Below, one piece after another: positions 16,417 to 24,612 of a stretch of DNA of 64,000 nt. The notes below the pieces were generated by a model. It made no database searches, was not told where the DNA came from, and saw only the letters and a program-made list of their open reading frames with translations. Position 1 is the first letter of the stretch. The number at the start of each line of letters is the position of its first letter. The position numbers and the translations under genes are program-made. This stretch comes from Armatimonadota bacterium (GTDB lineage: Bacteria > Sysuimicrobiota > Sysuimicrobiia > Sysuimicrobiales > Humicultoraceae): contig JAVHLY010000006.1 in NCBI GenBank assembly GCA_031081585.1, positions 1 to 64,000 of the forward strand, written 5' to 3'.

Positions 16417-17657
16417 ACCGGTGCCTCCTCCACGCCGCCGTCCGCCACGGAGAGGGGGGCCACCCGACCTCCCCGCACCACCAGCGCCCGGCGAGGCAAG
16501 CTGACCACCGGACCGTCGGGCGGCCGGCAGTCCAGGACCACCAGATCGGCCCGCCCGCCCGGCCGCACGCCGTAGTCGCCCAGGGCCAACACCTCGGCAG
16601 CGGCGGTGGTGACCATCGTCGTCAGTGCCGCGCGCTCGGCCTCTGTGGTGAGCTGCGCCGCAATGCCCAGGACGAAGGCCGCCAGCAGCGGATCACCGTT
16701 CCCATACGGCAAGAACGCATCCTGCACGTTGTCCGAACCGCAGACCACCTGCACGCCAGCGGCCAGCAGCTCGCGCACCGGGGCGATGCCCCGTGGGCCC
16801 GAGGGGTCGCCCCGGCCCTGCAGGAAGAGGTTGGTCAGCGGCAGGACCGCCACGGTGATCCGCGCTGTCGCCAGACCCTCGATCAGGGAGGCGCGCTCGG
16901 TGGCGTCGACGCAGGCCAAGGCGGAGCAGTGGCCGGCCACGACGCGACCGGCATAGCCATGGGCCAGGGTCGCCGGGATGAGCGCCGCCAGGCCAGGGCA
17001 GCGCGGCTCCGTGTGTTCGTCCACATGGAGGTCCACCCCCAGCCCGCGAGCCTCCGCCAGCTCGAAGAGGACCTTCAGGACCGGCCCCGGATCGTCGTCG
17101 ATGCCGATGCTGGCGCCGAGACTGTCGCATCCCAGGCGGGCGGCCTCGACCAGCAATTCCCGGGTGGGGCGTTCCGGGAGCCCGTGCCGCGAGGCAAAGG
17201 CGACGACCTGCACACGCAGCCGATCACCGTACTCCTCGCGCAACGCCAGCGCCGCCTCGACGCCGAGCAGCCCGACGGCCGGATCCACATTCACGTGGGC
17301 GCGTAACGCCCCCACGCCCCAAGCCTGGACGGTATCCAGCAATCGGCGGCCCCGGGTCATCAACCCCGGGCGGTCCCTGACCTGGCGCAGAGCCGCCGTG
17401 GCGGTGACAGCGCCGGCCAGGTCGGCAGCCGGCCCGGTGAGGTCCAGCGAGAAAGCCTTGTCCAGGTGCAGGTGCGGTTCGACCAGCGCCGGCAGCACCC
17501 ACCGCTGCGCGCCGGACCACTCCCCACGCCCCCGGCCCTCCAGCCGTGGCGCCACCTCCGCGATCCGCTCCCCCACCATGGCGATGTCGCAGGGCATCGG
17601 CCACCCGGGGACGGTGACGTCCCGCAGGATCAGGTCGTAGGCCGCTGCGGAGCTCAC
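16395..17657 (-). CDS. Cytosine deaminase-like metal-dependent amidohydrolase
   Basis: 420 residues from a GTG overlapping the upstream stop as GTGA, with GGAG 8 bases before it; a second GTG lies three codons upstream. Motifs follow the cytosine/creatinine deaminase (CodA) layout: HLHLDKAF (metal HxH plus Asp-Lys), LRAHVNVD, DLHVDEH, VAGHCSAL and VCGSDNVQDAF. The enzyme should remove an amino or imino group from a ring, or hydrolyse a ring amide. Its neighbours (hydantoinase and carbamoyl amidase) match the logic of a deaminase-first route. Substrate is not identifiable. Confidence 0.83.
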   Translation of the reverse strand: MSSAAAYDLILRDVTVPGWPMPCDIAMVGERIAEVAPRLEGRGRGEWSGAQRWVLPALVEPHLHLDKAFSLDLTGPAADLAGAVTATAALRQVRDRPGLMTRGRRLLDTVQAWGVGALRAHVNVDPAVGLLGVEAALALREEYGDRLRVQVVAFASRHGLPERPTRELLVEAARLGCDSLGASIGIDDDPGPVLKVLFELAEARGLGVDLHVDEHTEPRCPGLAALIPATLAHGYAGRVVAGHCSALACVDATERASLIEGLATARITVAVLPLTNLFLQGRGDPSGPRGIAPVRELLAAGVQVVCGSDNVQDAFLPYGNGDPLLAAFVLGIAAQLTTEAERAALTTMVTTAAAEVLALGDYGVRPGGRADLVVLDCRPPDGPVVSLPRRALVVRGGRVAPLSVADGGVEEAPVWTTPSM

Positions 17658-18571
17658 GGCGGCCACTCCGTGGCCAGGATGCGCGTGATGCCCAGCCACT
17701 GGCTGTACCCCACCGTCCGGGGGGCACGCCCGCCCAGGCCCCTCGCCCACACCACTGGCACCCCCAGCTCGCCGGCGGCAGCCAGGTCGACGGCCCCCGG
17801 CGGCCCGCTGAGGTCGATCAACAGGCACTGCGGGTCCAGGCGGGTCAGCACCTCGCGGGTGAAGAGGCGCGCCGGGGCCGTGTTGAAGATCACGCACATG
17901 TCGCGCGCACGCTCGGCGAGCGCCTCCAGGGGAACCGCGGCGCACCCCATCGCCCAGGCCCGCGCCAGCTGTGCGGGGTTCCTGGCGGCCACCGTCACGC
18001 GTGCGCCGAGCCCGCGCAGCGTAGCCGCCAGCACGGGACCGATCCTGCCGAAGCCCACGACCATGCAGGGGTGTCCGTGCAGGGTGACTTCCGTGTGCTC
18101 GATGGCCACCCGGATGGCCCCCTCGGCAATGGCGGGGGCGCGCAGCAACATCAGGTCCTCCTCCTGCTCGTACTCGCGGAGGCGCAGGTGCAGCGCCTGC
18201 GCAGCCTCGGCCATCTGCGGGCTGGCACGGCCGGTGATGAGGACGGCCCCGGGACGCACGCCCCGCAGGGTGGCCGTGTTCACCACCAGCGGGTCGGGGG
18301 CGTGGGGGGCGAAGAGACTCCCGTCCGCCGCGGGCAGGGGGACCGGGCAGATCACCACGTCGGCGTCCCGTACGGCTTCCGCCACCGTCGAGGCGGGAGT
18401 TCCGGGCACGTCGCCGGTGACAGGCAGCCCGCAGGTCCGGACGACGGCCCCGGCCCGCGCAGCCTGGCGGGCGATCTCCACCTCGCGGCCGTCCCCGCCC
18501 AGCACGGCCACGGTGCGGCCGCGCAGGTCCAGATCGGGTACCGCCCCCACGACCACGGCGTCCCCGTTCAC
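17654..18571 (-). CDS. Dipicolinate synthase subunit A (DpaA/SpoVFA)-like dehydrogenase
   Basis: 305 residues, GTG start overlapping the peptidase stop (GTGA) with GGGGGA upstream. The N-terminus has the DpaA hallmark VAVLGGDGREVEIARQ (GGDxRE at 25-30). The second half is a Rossmann domain with VVGFGRIG (173-178) preceded by IAEGAIRVAIEHTEVTLHG, close to the SpoVFA wording around EGTIMLAIQHT. In spore formers DpaA with DpaB makes dipicolinic acid. Here no dpaB, dapA or sporulation gene is near, and the gene sits inside a cyclic-amide catabolic operon. It is probably an NAD(P)-dependent oxidoreductase recruited for another cyclic imine-like or 2-oxoacid-derived substrate. Confidence 0.78.
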   Translation of the reverse strand: MNGDAVVVGAVPDLDLRGRTVAVLGGDGREVEIARQAARAGAVVRTCGLPVTGDVPGTPASTVAEAVRDADVVICPVPLPAADGSLFAPHAPDPLVVNTATLRGVRPGAVLITGRASPQMAEAAQALHLRLREYEQEEDLMLLRAPAIAEGAIRVAIEHTEVTLHGHPCMVVGFGRIGPVLAATLRGLGARVTVAARNPAQLARAWAMGCAAVPLEALAERARDMCVIFNTAPARLFTREVLTRLDPQCLLIDLSGPPGAVDLAAAGELGVPVVWARGLGGRAPRTVGYSQWLGITRILATEWPP

Positions 18572-19692
18572 GGCCGGTCCCCCGGCACCATCTGCCACAG
18601 CCGGCCCACGTCGTACTGGCAGGTCGCCACCTCGCACCCCGTTGCGGTCACGATCACGGTCTCCTCCAGCTGCATGCCCAGGGCCGGGAGGGTGACCAGC
18701 GGCTCGATGGCCAGCACCATTCCCTCCTCCAGGGTCGTGTCGGCGTAGCGGTTGAGGTAAGGCTCCTCGTGCAGGGTCAGGCCGAGGCCGTGGCCCAGGA
18801 AGTGCAGCGTCGGCAGCCTCCAGGCGTCCATCTTCTCGATGTACGCTCGGAAGATGGCGCGCGTGCTGGCGCCCGGGCGGATCAGGTCCAGGGCCAGGTG
18901 GCGGCACTCCACCAGCCGCCCCCAGAGCGCCTCCTGCTCCGGGGTCGGAGGGCCCACCACGGCCGTCCGGGCCACGTCGCACACGTAGTGCTGGACCGTC
19001 CCGATGACGTCGATGCGCACCACCTCCCCCGGCCGAATCTCCCGGCGGGTGGGCGGCCCGTTGAGCATGGGGGTACGCTCGCCCGCGGTCACGCTGAGCA
19101 TGGTCAGGTTCTCTCCACCGGCCGCGCTGAAGGCGTCGGCGATGCGCCGGCCCAGGTCGGCCTCGGTCATCCCCGGCCACCACGTCTGCAGCCCGGCATG
19201 GGCCGCCTGCTCCGCCACCTGCGCGGCACGGCGCAACCGGGCCAGCTCCTCGGGGGTCTTGACCATCCGCAGGGCGGCCAGCACCTCGTCGACAGGGACG
19301 AGGTGGGCCACGCCGTCCAGCGCCTGCTCCAGGAGGCGGTAGTCGGCGTAGTTCAGGTAGGCTGCCTCGACGCCCACCGCCCCGCGCAGGCCCCGGGCCC
19401 GAATCGCCTCCGCCAGCACCAGCACCGGCCGCTGGGTGAACTCGTTGTAGGCGGTCACCCGGGCCACGTCCGCGTGGGCCCGGGCGAAGCCCTCCTCGAC
19501 GTCCACGACGAACAGCTCCGCCTCGCCTTCGCCGGGCACCAGGGCGATGGCGTGACGGTGGCGGACCGTCCGCTGGGAGGGGATCAGGGCGCCGGTGGTC
19601 CAGCAGACGTTTTCGGGGGCCACGATCACCATGGCCGCCAGCCCCAGGCGCGCCATGGCCTCGCGCTGGCGCCGGCGGATCTCCTCAGGCAT
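18568..19692 (-). CDS. M24-family (Xaa-Pro peptidase/creatinase fold) hydrolase
   Basis: 374 residues, ATG with GGAGGGG at 8 bases. An N-terminal creatinase-like domain (about 1-150) precedes the pita-bread domain. The five metal ligands of metallopeptidases are kept: Asp in VVRIDVIG, Asp in YVCDVAR, His in FLGHGLG, Glu in LAIEPLV and Glu in QLEETVIV. True creatinases have lost these ligands, so this is more likely a metal-dependent dipeptidase or amidase. Its place in the ureide-like operon suggests it cuts a pathway intermediate rather than acting in general protein turnover. Confidence 0.85.
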   Translation of the reverse strand: MPEEIRRRQREAMARLGLAAMVIVAPENVCWTTGALIPSQRTVRHRHAIALVPGEGEAELFVVDVEEGFARAHADVARVTAYNEFTQRPVLVLAEAIRARGLRGAVGVEAAYLNYADYRLLEQALDGVAHLVPVDEVLAALRMVKTPEELARLRRAAQVAEQAAHAGLQTWWPGMTEADLGRRIADAFSAAGGENLTMLSVTAGERTPMLNGPPTRREIRPGEVVRIDVIGTVQHYVCDVARTAVVGPPTPEQEALWGRLVECRHLALDLIRPGASTRAIFRAYIEKMDAWRLPTLHFLGHGLGLTLHEEPYLNRYADTTLEEGMVLAIEPLVTLPALGMQLEETVIVTATGCEVATCQYDVGRLWQMVPGDRP

Positions 19693-19748
19693 CGCCCATC
19701 CCCTCCGCCTCCCCGCCTCCCGGCCGGCCGGTAGCCAGCGCGCCCCGG

Positions 19749-21182
19749 TCAGTCATAGGCCGTGCTAACCGTGGGGGTGACCCCCGGGCGGATGCCGGCG
19801 CGTTCCACCACCCGACGGGCGTGCTCCCGCGCCAGGGCGTAGACCTCGTGCTCGTCCACCGTGAGGACCCGGCGGTCGCGCATGACCACCCGGCCGTCGA
19901 TGATCACGGTGTGGACGGAGCTCACGCTGGCCGAATAGACCAGGGTCTGGATGGGGTCGCCGTAGGGGACCCAGTCGCACGCTTCGAGGGTGAAGAGCAC
20001 CAGGTCGGCCCGCTTGCCCACCTCCACGGAGCCGATCTCATCATCCCACAGCAGGGCGCGGGCTCCGTCGATGGTGGCCATGCGTAGCGCCTGCCGCGCG
20101 CCGATGAGCGTGGGATCCATCCGGGCGTCCTTGAAGAGGCCGGCCGCCAGGTACATCTGGCGCATCATGTCCAGCGAGCCCGCCGCCGAGGGACCATCGC
20201 AGCCCAGGGCCACGGTGATCCCGGCCTGGAGCATCTCCGGGTACTTCCCGATGCGGGTGGCGCCCTTGGCCAGCTTGAGCGCGGTGCCCGGACAGAAGGC
20301 CACCTTGGTGCCGGCCTCGGCCAGGTAGGCGATCTCCTCGCTCCGCACGGCCACCACGTGGGCCAGAACCAGGTTGTCCTGCAGGGCGCCCCACTCGTGC
20401 AGCAGCGTGACCGGCCACTTCCCGGTCCGGCGCTCGCTGGCCTGCGCCTCCTCGATGGACGACGCGATGTGGTAGGTCGTCCCCACGCCGAGGCGTCGAG
20501 CCAGCGCCGGTGCTCCCGCATGGAGCTCCGGGGAGCAGGGCTCCTTCCCCTCGATGTTCACCCACACCCGGATGCGCCCCCCGCCGCTTCCGTGGTACTG
20601 CCGCACGCAGCGCTCCAGCTCGCCCAGCGCGGCCTCGGCACTGGGGAAGAAGTGGCGCTCGACCATCTCGGGAGTCCAGTGGGGCGGCAGCCGCTCAGGC
20701 AGGCGGTCGGCGGCGTGGCGCCCGGTCACCGCCCGCACGCCCACCCGCTCCAGGGCCCGTACGACGGCCCCCACGTCGCTCTGTGCCCCCATGTCCAGGG
20801 CGCAGGTGGTTCCGGTCTTGATCATCTCGATGCCGGCCAGCAGGGTGGCGACGTACTCGTCCTCGGCCCGCATGGCCGCGTAGACCGGCTTGGCCCAGTT
20901 GAAAACCCACGGGCGGGTCGACAGGGTGTCGACGAAGACGCCCCGGACCAGCTGCTCGGAGAAGTGGAGGTGGGCGTCGACCAGTCCGGGCATCACCAGG
21001 CGCCCGCGCCCGGGGATCACCTCGTCGAACGGCGTCTCGCCGTAGCGACGGTCGATCTCCTCCGTGGGGCCCAGGGCGGCGATCCGGCCGTCCTCCACCA
21101 CGATGGAGTGCGCGGTGAGGACGCGGTCCTGGGGATCGACGGTGAGGACCACGTCGGCGTCGCGGATCAGCAGGCGTGCCAT
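19749..21182 (-). CDS. Amidohydrolase of the TrzN/ATZ/guanine deaminase-like family
   Basis: 477 residues from the ATG opening MARLLIRDADVV; an in-frame ATG six codons upstream overlaps the VOC stop as ATGA and is an alternative. The subtype III amidohydrolase metal site is visible: VDAHLHFSEQ (HxH), the GTTCALDMG strand, a YHIAS stretch, LAHVVAVRSEEI and GCDGPSAAG (Asp). The C-terminal composite domain ends with IIDGRVVMRDRRV. Members hydrolyse amino or chloro groups of nitrogen heterocycles. The second deaminase-type enzyme in this operon, it supports an N-rich ring substrate. Confidence 0.83.
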   Translation of the reverse strand: MARLLIRDADVVLTVDPQDRVLTAHSIVVEDGRIAALGPTEEIDRRYGETPFDEVIPGRGRLVMPGLVDAHLHFSEQLVRGVFVDTLSTRPWVFNWAKPVYAAMRAEDEYVATLLAGIEMIKTGTTCALDMGAQSDVGAVVRALERVGVRAVTGRHAADRLPERLPPHWTPEMVERHFFPSAEAALGELERCVRQYHGSGGGRIRVWVNIEGKEPCSPELHAGAPALARRLGVGTTYHIASSIEEAQASERRTGKWPVTLLHEWGALQDNLVLAHVVAVRSEEIAYLAEAGTKVAFCPGTALKLAKGATRIGKYPEMLQAGITVALGCDGPSAAGSLDMMRQMYLAAGLFKDARMDPTLIGARQALRMATIDGARALLWDDEIGSVEVGKRADLVLFTLEACDWVPYGDPIQTLVYSASVSSVHTVIIDGRVVMRDRRVLTVDEHEVYALAREHARRVVERAGIRPGVTPTVSTAYD

Positions 21183-21196
21183 GGCTATGCCCGGCC

Positions 21197-21589
21197 TCAT
21201 GCGGGGCCTTCGTCCCGCCACCGATCGTGCAGCTCGATGCGCGTCCCGTCGGGGTCGACGACGTAGATCGAGGTCCCGTACGCGGCGGTGGTCACCGGCC
21301 CCTCGGAGGGCAGCCCGGCCCGGAGGAGTCGCGCCCGCAGCGCGTCGAGGTCCCGGACGCGGAAGGCGATGTGGTCCACCAACCCCGGCCCGGCGGGGAT
21401 GCCGGCCGGGCGGGCCGTCAGGCCGAGCCCCTGCTGCAGGACGACGAGGGGCCGGCCGTCGCGCAGCGTCCCGCGGTCCCGCACGGTGAAGCCCAGCACG
21501 TCGACGAAGAACCGCTCCGCCGCAGCCAGGTCCCCGACCTGCAGCAGCACGTGGCTGAGCCCCTCGGGACGAGAGGGCGCGGCCACCAC
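21197..21589 (-). CDS. VOC (glyoxalase superfamily) protein
   Basis: 130 residues; GTG start immediately after the tautomerase stop, with GGGAG 8 bases upstream inside that gene. The VOC fold is shown by LSHVLLQVGDLAAAERFFVDVLGF, the central GLVDHIAFRVRDLDALRARL and the closing IYVVDPDGTRIELHDRW, with His and Glu at the metal positions. Such proteins are isomerases, epimerases or ring-cleaving dioxygenases. Adjacent genes on both sides belong to the same operon, so it probably handles a pathway intermediate. Confidence 0.8.
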   Translation of the reverse strand: MVAAPSRPEGLSHVLLQVGDLAAAERFFVDVLGFTVRDRGTLRDGRPLVVLQQGLGLTARPAGIPAGPGLVDHIAFRVRDLDALRARLLRAGLPSEGPVTTAAYGTSIYVVDPDGTRIELHDRWRDEGPA

Positions 21590-21781
21590 CTACCGCTCCC
21601 GGTCCGACCCCAGGACCCCCGCCCGGGCCCAGTTGTGCCTGGGGACCTCGTGGATGATCACGTGGAGGTGATCCGCGCTGGCGCCAGCGTGGCGGACCAT
21701 TGCCTCGGTGATCGCCGCCACGAGGCGGCGCTTCTGTTCCAGCGTCCGTCCTTCCCACATCTCCACCGTCACGACGGGCAC
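21590..21781 (-). CDS. 4-oxalocrotonate tautomerase-like protein
   Basis: 63 residues, the normal size for this hexameric family. After removal of the initiating residue (GTG start) the chain would begin with proline (PVVTVEM), the catalytic base of the superfamily. The helix LEQKRRLVAAITEAMVRH and the strand HVIIHEVPRHNW follow the usual layout. GGGGGTG lies upstream. It overlaps the ATPase gene by 13 bases. It probably interconverts enol and keto forms of an unsaturated acid made in the operon's pathway. Confidence 0.85.
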   Translation of the reverse strand: MPVVTVEMWEGRTLEQKRRLVAAITEAMVRHAGASADHLHVIIHEVPRHNWARAGVLGSDRER

Positions 21782-22632
21782 GGCGTCACCCCCTTCTCGT
21801 CAGTGTGCTCGCGCACTCGGCCGGCCCCCCGGCCGCGGCCGGCCTCACCGGGCGGGCCCAGGAGGCCCTGGCTGCGGAACAGGTCGCGGATCCTCCGCAC
21901 GGCGCTGTGGAAGGCGTCCTCCTCCCGCAGTGCGGGGGTCCGCGGCCGCCCCAGCGGGACCTCGACGGACTGGACCACGCGCCCGGGGCGCGGCGACATC
22001 ACCACCACCCGGTCGGCCAGCAGGACCGCCTCCTCGATGGCATGGGTAACGAAGACCACGGTGTTCTGCCGGTCCTGCCACAACCCGAGGAGGTACGTCC
22101 CCAGTTCTTCGCGCGTAAAGGCGTCCAGCGCGGCAAAGGGTTCGTCCATGAGCAGGAGGGGCGGGTCGTGGATGAGGGCCCGGCAGAGGGCCACCCGCTG
22201 GCGCATGCCGCCGGAGAGCTCGTGCGGGTACCGGTGCTCGAACCCGGCCAGGCCCACGCGCTGCAGGAGCTGGCGGGCACGGTCGACGGCGGCGGCGCGG
22301 GAGAGGTTCTTGATCTCCGCGGGCAGGAGGACGTTGCCCAGGACGGTGCGCCACTCCAGCAAGGCGTCCCGCTGGAACACGACGCCCACGTCCGTGTAGG
22401 GGCGCGTCCGCACCTGGCCGTCGACGGCGATGGTCCCGCCGGTGGGAGGGATGAGCCCGGCGATCATCAGGAGCAACGTGCTCTTGCCGCACCCGCTGGG
22501 CCCGACCAACGCGACGAACTCTCCCGGCCGGACCGCCAGGCTCACCCCCTCGACGGCCAGGATATCCGCCCCGCGGGCGCGGTACCGCTTGGACACCCGC
22601 TCCAGGGCGATGCCGACGGCCTGTTGTGTCAT
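21769..22632 (-). CDS. NitT/TauT-family ABC transporter ATP-binding protein
   Basis: 287 residues. Walker A GPSGCGKST, Q-loop VVFQRDALLEW, signature LSGGMRQRVALCRAL, Walker B LLLMDEPFAALD and the switch histidine in VFVTHAIEEA are all intact. The DALLEW Q-loop and short length match SsuB/TauB/nitrate-type ATPases. It serves the permease (22740-23555) and binding protein (23573-24583) just upstream. No strong ribosome site precedes the ATG, and a 107-base gap separates it from the permease gene. Confidence 0.93.
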   Translation of the reverse strand: MTQQAVGIALERVSKRYRARGADILAVEGVSLAVRPGEFVALVGPSGCGKSTLLLMIAGLIPPTGGTIAVDGQVRTRPYTDVGVVFQRDALLEWRTVLGNVLLPAEIKNLSRAAAVDRARQLLQRVGLAGFEHRYPHELSGGMRQRVALCRALIHDPPLLLMDEPFAALDAFTREELGTYLLGLWQDRQNTVVFVTHAIEEAVLLADRVVVMSPRPGRVVQSVEVPLGRPRTPALREEDAFHSAVRRIRDLFRSQGLLGPPGEAGRGRGAGRVREHTDEKGVTPCPS

Positions 22633-22739
22633 GCCCAGTCCGGGACGCGTCTGGCCACGGGCGGCTACCCCTCACGCCCTCACGAACCGGTTGGTGCAGG
22701 AGTCTCCAGCGGCAGATACCGAGCCACCCTTCACCCCCA

Positions 22740-23555
22740 TCACAGCGTCTCCCGGGCAGCCTCCAGCTGCTCCTCCCCCGGCCGCCAGCGGACCACCAGC
22801 CGTTCCAACACGCCGACGGCGTAGAAGAGCACGATGCCCAACGCCGACAGGACCGCGATGGTCGCAAAGAGCATCACCGTATCCAGATTGCTGTTGGCCT
22901 GGAGCTGGATGTACCCCAGCCCTTCGTTGGCGGCGATGTACTCCCCCACGATGGCGCCGACGACCGCGAGCGTAATGGCCACCTTCAGGCCCCCGAAGAT
23001 GCTTGGCAGGGCCCGGGGGAGCCTCACCTTGAGGAAAACCTGCAGGGGGGTCGCCCCCAGGGACTGCGCCAGGTAGATGGTCTCGGGTTCCACCGAGCGC
23101 ATCCCGATAACGGTGTTCACGACGATGGGGAAGAAGGCGATGAGGAAGGCGACCGCCACTTTGGAGAGCAGCCCGAACCCGAACCAGAGTACGAACAGCG
23201 GGGCCAGGGCGGTCTTGGGAATCGTCTGGAAAGCCACGATCACCGTGTAGCTCACCCGTTCGAAGACGCGCGAGTACACGATGCCGATGGCCACGGGGAT
23301 GCCGACCAGGGTACTGGCGAGGAAGCCCAGCAGGATTTCCTGTGTCGTGGGCAGGGCATGGCGCAGGAAGAGGTCGTGGCGACTGACCAGCATCCCCGCC
23401 ACCGCGGACGGCCGCGGGAGGACGAAGGCCGGCACCTGCAGGGCCCGGACACCCGCTTCCCACAGGAGCACACCGGCCAGCAGGACCCCCAGGGACGGAC
23501 CGTGGGTCTGGAGCAGCCGCCCCGTGCTCTTCCCGACCCCGAGCCCGCGAGCCAC
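22740..23555 (-). CDS. NitT/TauT-family ABC transporter permease
   Basis: 271 residues from a GTG placed 17 bases after the binding-protein stop. Longer frames run back into that gene and are rejected. Five or six membrane spans are seen, starting with LGVLLAGVLLWEAGVRAL. The coupling loop is LAQSLGATPLQVFLKVRLPRALPSIFGG (about 171-198), with the typical IPVAIGI and VGAIVGEYI helices of SsuC-like permeases. It forms a homodimer with the ATPase downstream. Start choice is moderately certain because the ribosome site is weak. Confidence 0.9.
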   Translation of the reverse strand: MARGLGVGKSTGRLLQTHGPSLGVLLAGVLLWEAGVRALQVPAFVLPRPSAVAGMLVSRHDLFLRHALPTTQEILLGFLASTLVGIPVAIGIVYSRVFERVSYTVIVAFQTIPKTALAPLFVLWFGFGLLSKVAVAFLIAFFPIVVNTVIGMRSVEPETIYLAQSLGATPLQVFLKVRLPRALPSIFGGLKVAITLAVVGAIVGEYIAANEGLGYIQLQANSNLDTVMLFATIAVLSALGIVLFYAVGVLERLVVRWRPGEEQLEAARETL

Positions 23556-23572
23556 TGGTTGCCCCGCGGATC

Positions 23573-24583
23573 TCAGTCGCCGACGAAGCGGTTCGTGAAG
23601 TACTCCGTGGGCGCCTTCACCTTCTGCAGCAGCCCCCCGCGCGCCAGGATCTCCACGGTCTTCCGCCACTCGTCCATGGAGTTCCAGCCCAGCGGCCGGC
23701 CTGCCACAGCGCGTGTCCGCACCAGCTCCAAGGTGAAGCTGATCTGCAGCGGTGTCGTCTCACGATCGAGGGCGTCCGGGAAGAGCCTCACCAGGATGTC
23801 GGAGGCCTCCACGGGGTGGCGCAGCGTGTACTCAAAGCCCTCGTTGGTCCCGGCCACCACGGCCCTGACTGTCTGCGGGTTCTGCTCCGCAAATCGCAGG
23901 CTGGTAACCAGTCCGTGGCCCAGGATGTTAAACCCGTGGTCGGCGACCCAGAGGAGGTTCAGGCGGCGCCCCGCCCGGACCTCCACGACCGGGACCTCGT
24001 TGGTGTAGAACGCCGACAGGACATCCAGGCGGCCCTGGAGGAACTGGGCCAGCCGGGCGCTGGGATCCAGGTTCACCAGCCGGACCTTGGACTCGTCGAT
24101 GCCGTTAGCCCGGGCAAATGCCGGCCAGATCCGCTGGAAGGTATCCGCGGGCGAGGTGCCCACGCTTTTGCCCTCCAGGTCCCGCGGGGAGGCCAGGGGG
24201 CCAAACGACGCCAGGACCATGGGGCTCTTGCGAATGTAATTGGCCACCATGACGATCGGCATGTCCTGGGACACGCCCTGAGCCGTCTCGATGGCCCCCA
24301 CGTAGGCGAACTCGTCGTTGCCATTGGCCAGCGCGGTCAGCGTGGGGCCGGCACCCGCCCCCTCGAGCACCCGCACGGAGACCCCGCGCTTGGTGTAGAA
24401 GCCCTTCTGCACAGCGACGAAGAGGGGCGCGAACTCCCCCTTGATCTTCCAGCTCAGGCGGATCGTCACCGTCGGTCGCGTCTGCGCCACGCTCGCGGCC
24501 GGGACGAACATGCCGCTCAGGAGGACCGTCACGACCGCCGCCAACCAAACCTTCCCCCACCGTGCCCTTCCTCGCCCTCGCAT
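23573..24583 (-). CDS. NitT/TauT-family ABC transporter substrate-binding protein
   Basis: 336 residues with a signal peptide (KVWLAAVVTVLLSGMFVPAASVAQ). The mature part opens VTIRLSWKIKGEFAPLFVAVQKGFYTKRGVSV, the SsuA/THI5-like pattern shared by binding proteins for sulfonates, nitrate, pyrimidine precursors and hydantoin or riboflavin-like compounds. LEGKSVGTSPADTF marks the second lobe hinge. The W-K-I-K-GEFAPLF wording is close to the pyrimidine/thiamine-precursor branch, consistent with a nitrogen ring compound as ligand. It lies 29 bases after the FadR-type regulator gene. Confidence 0.9.
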   Translation of the reverse strand: MRGRGRARWGKVWLAAVVTVLLSGMFVPAASVAQTRPTVTIRLSWKIKGEFAPLFVAVQKGFYTKRGVSVRVLEGAGAGPTLTALANGNDEFAYVGAIETAQGVSQDMPIVMVANYIRKSPMVLASFGPLASPRDLEGKSVGTSPADTFQRIWPAFARANGIDESKVRLVNLDPSARLAQFLQGRLDVLSAFYTNEVPVVEVRAGRRLNLLWVADHGFNILGHGLVTSLRFAEQNPQTVRAVVAGTNEGFEYTLRHPVEASDILVRLFPDALDRETTPLQISFTLELVRTRAVAGRPLGWNSMDEWRKTVEILARGGLLQKVKAPTEYFTNRFVGD

Positions 24584-24612
24584 GGCCCACCCCCTCTGCT
24601 CCGCCGGGCCGT

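Noticed and set aside
16395-17945. Longer 516-codon version of the deaminase-like gene.
   Set aside because: The first 96 codons overlap the DpaA-like gene and have no homology-like pattern; GTG 17657 with GTGA overlap is preferred.
17654-18571. A sporulation (dipicolinate) locus.
   Set aside because: No dpaB, spoVA, dapA or other spore gene occurs in the window; neighbours are catabolic hydrolases.
18568-19692. Annotation of the M24 protein as creatinase.
   Set aside because: All five metal ligands of the peptidase branch are present, whereas creatinase is metal-free and lacks them. Context alone is not enough.
22680-22700. CACGAACCGGTTGGTG near-palindrome between ATPase and permease genes as a second FadR-type operator.
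   Set aside because: It lacks the TGGTnnnACCA core spacing and lies inside the operon; GC-rich 8-bp palindromes are expected by chance.
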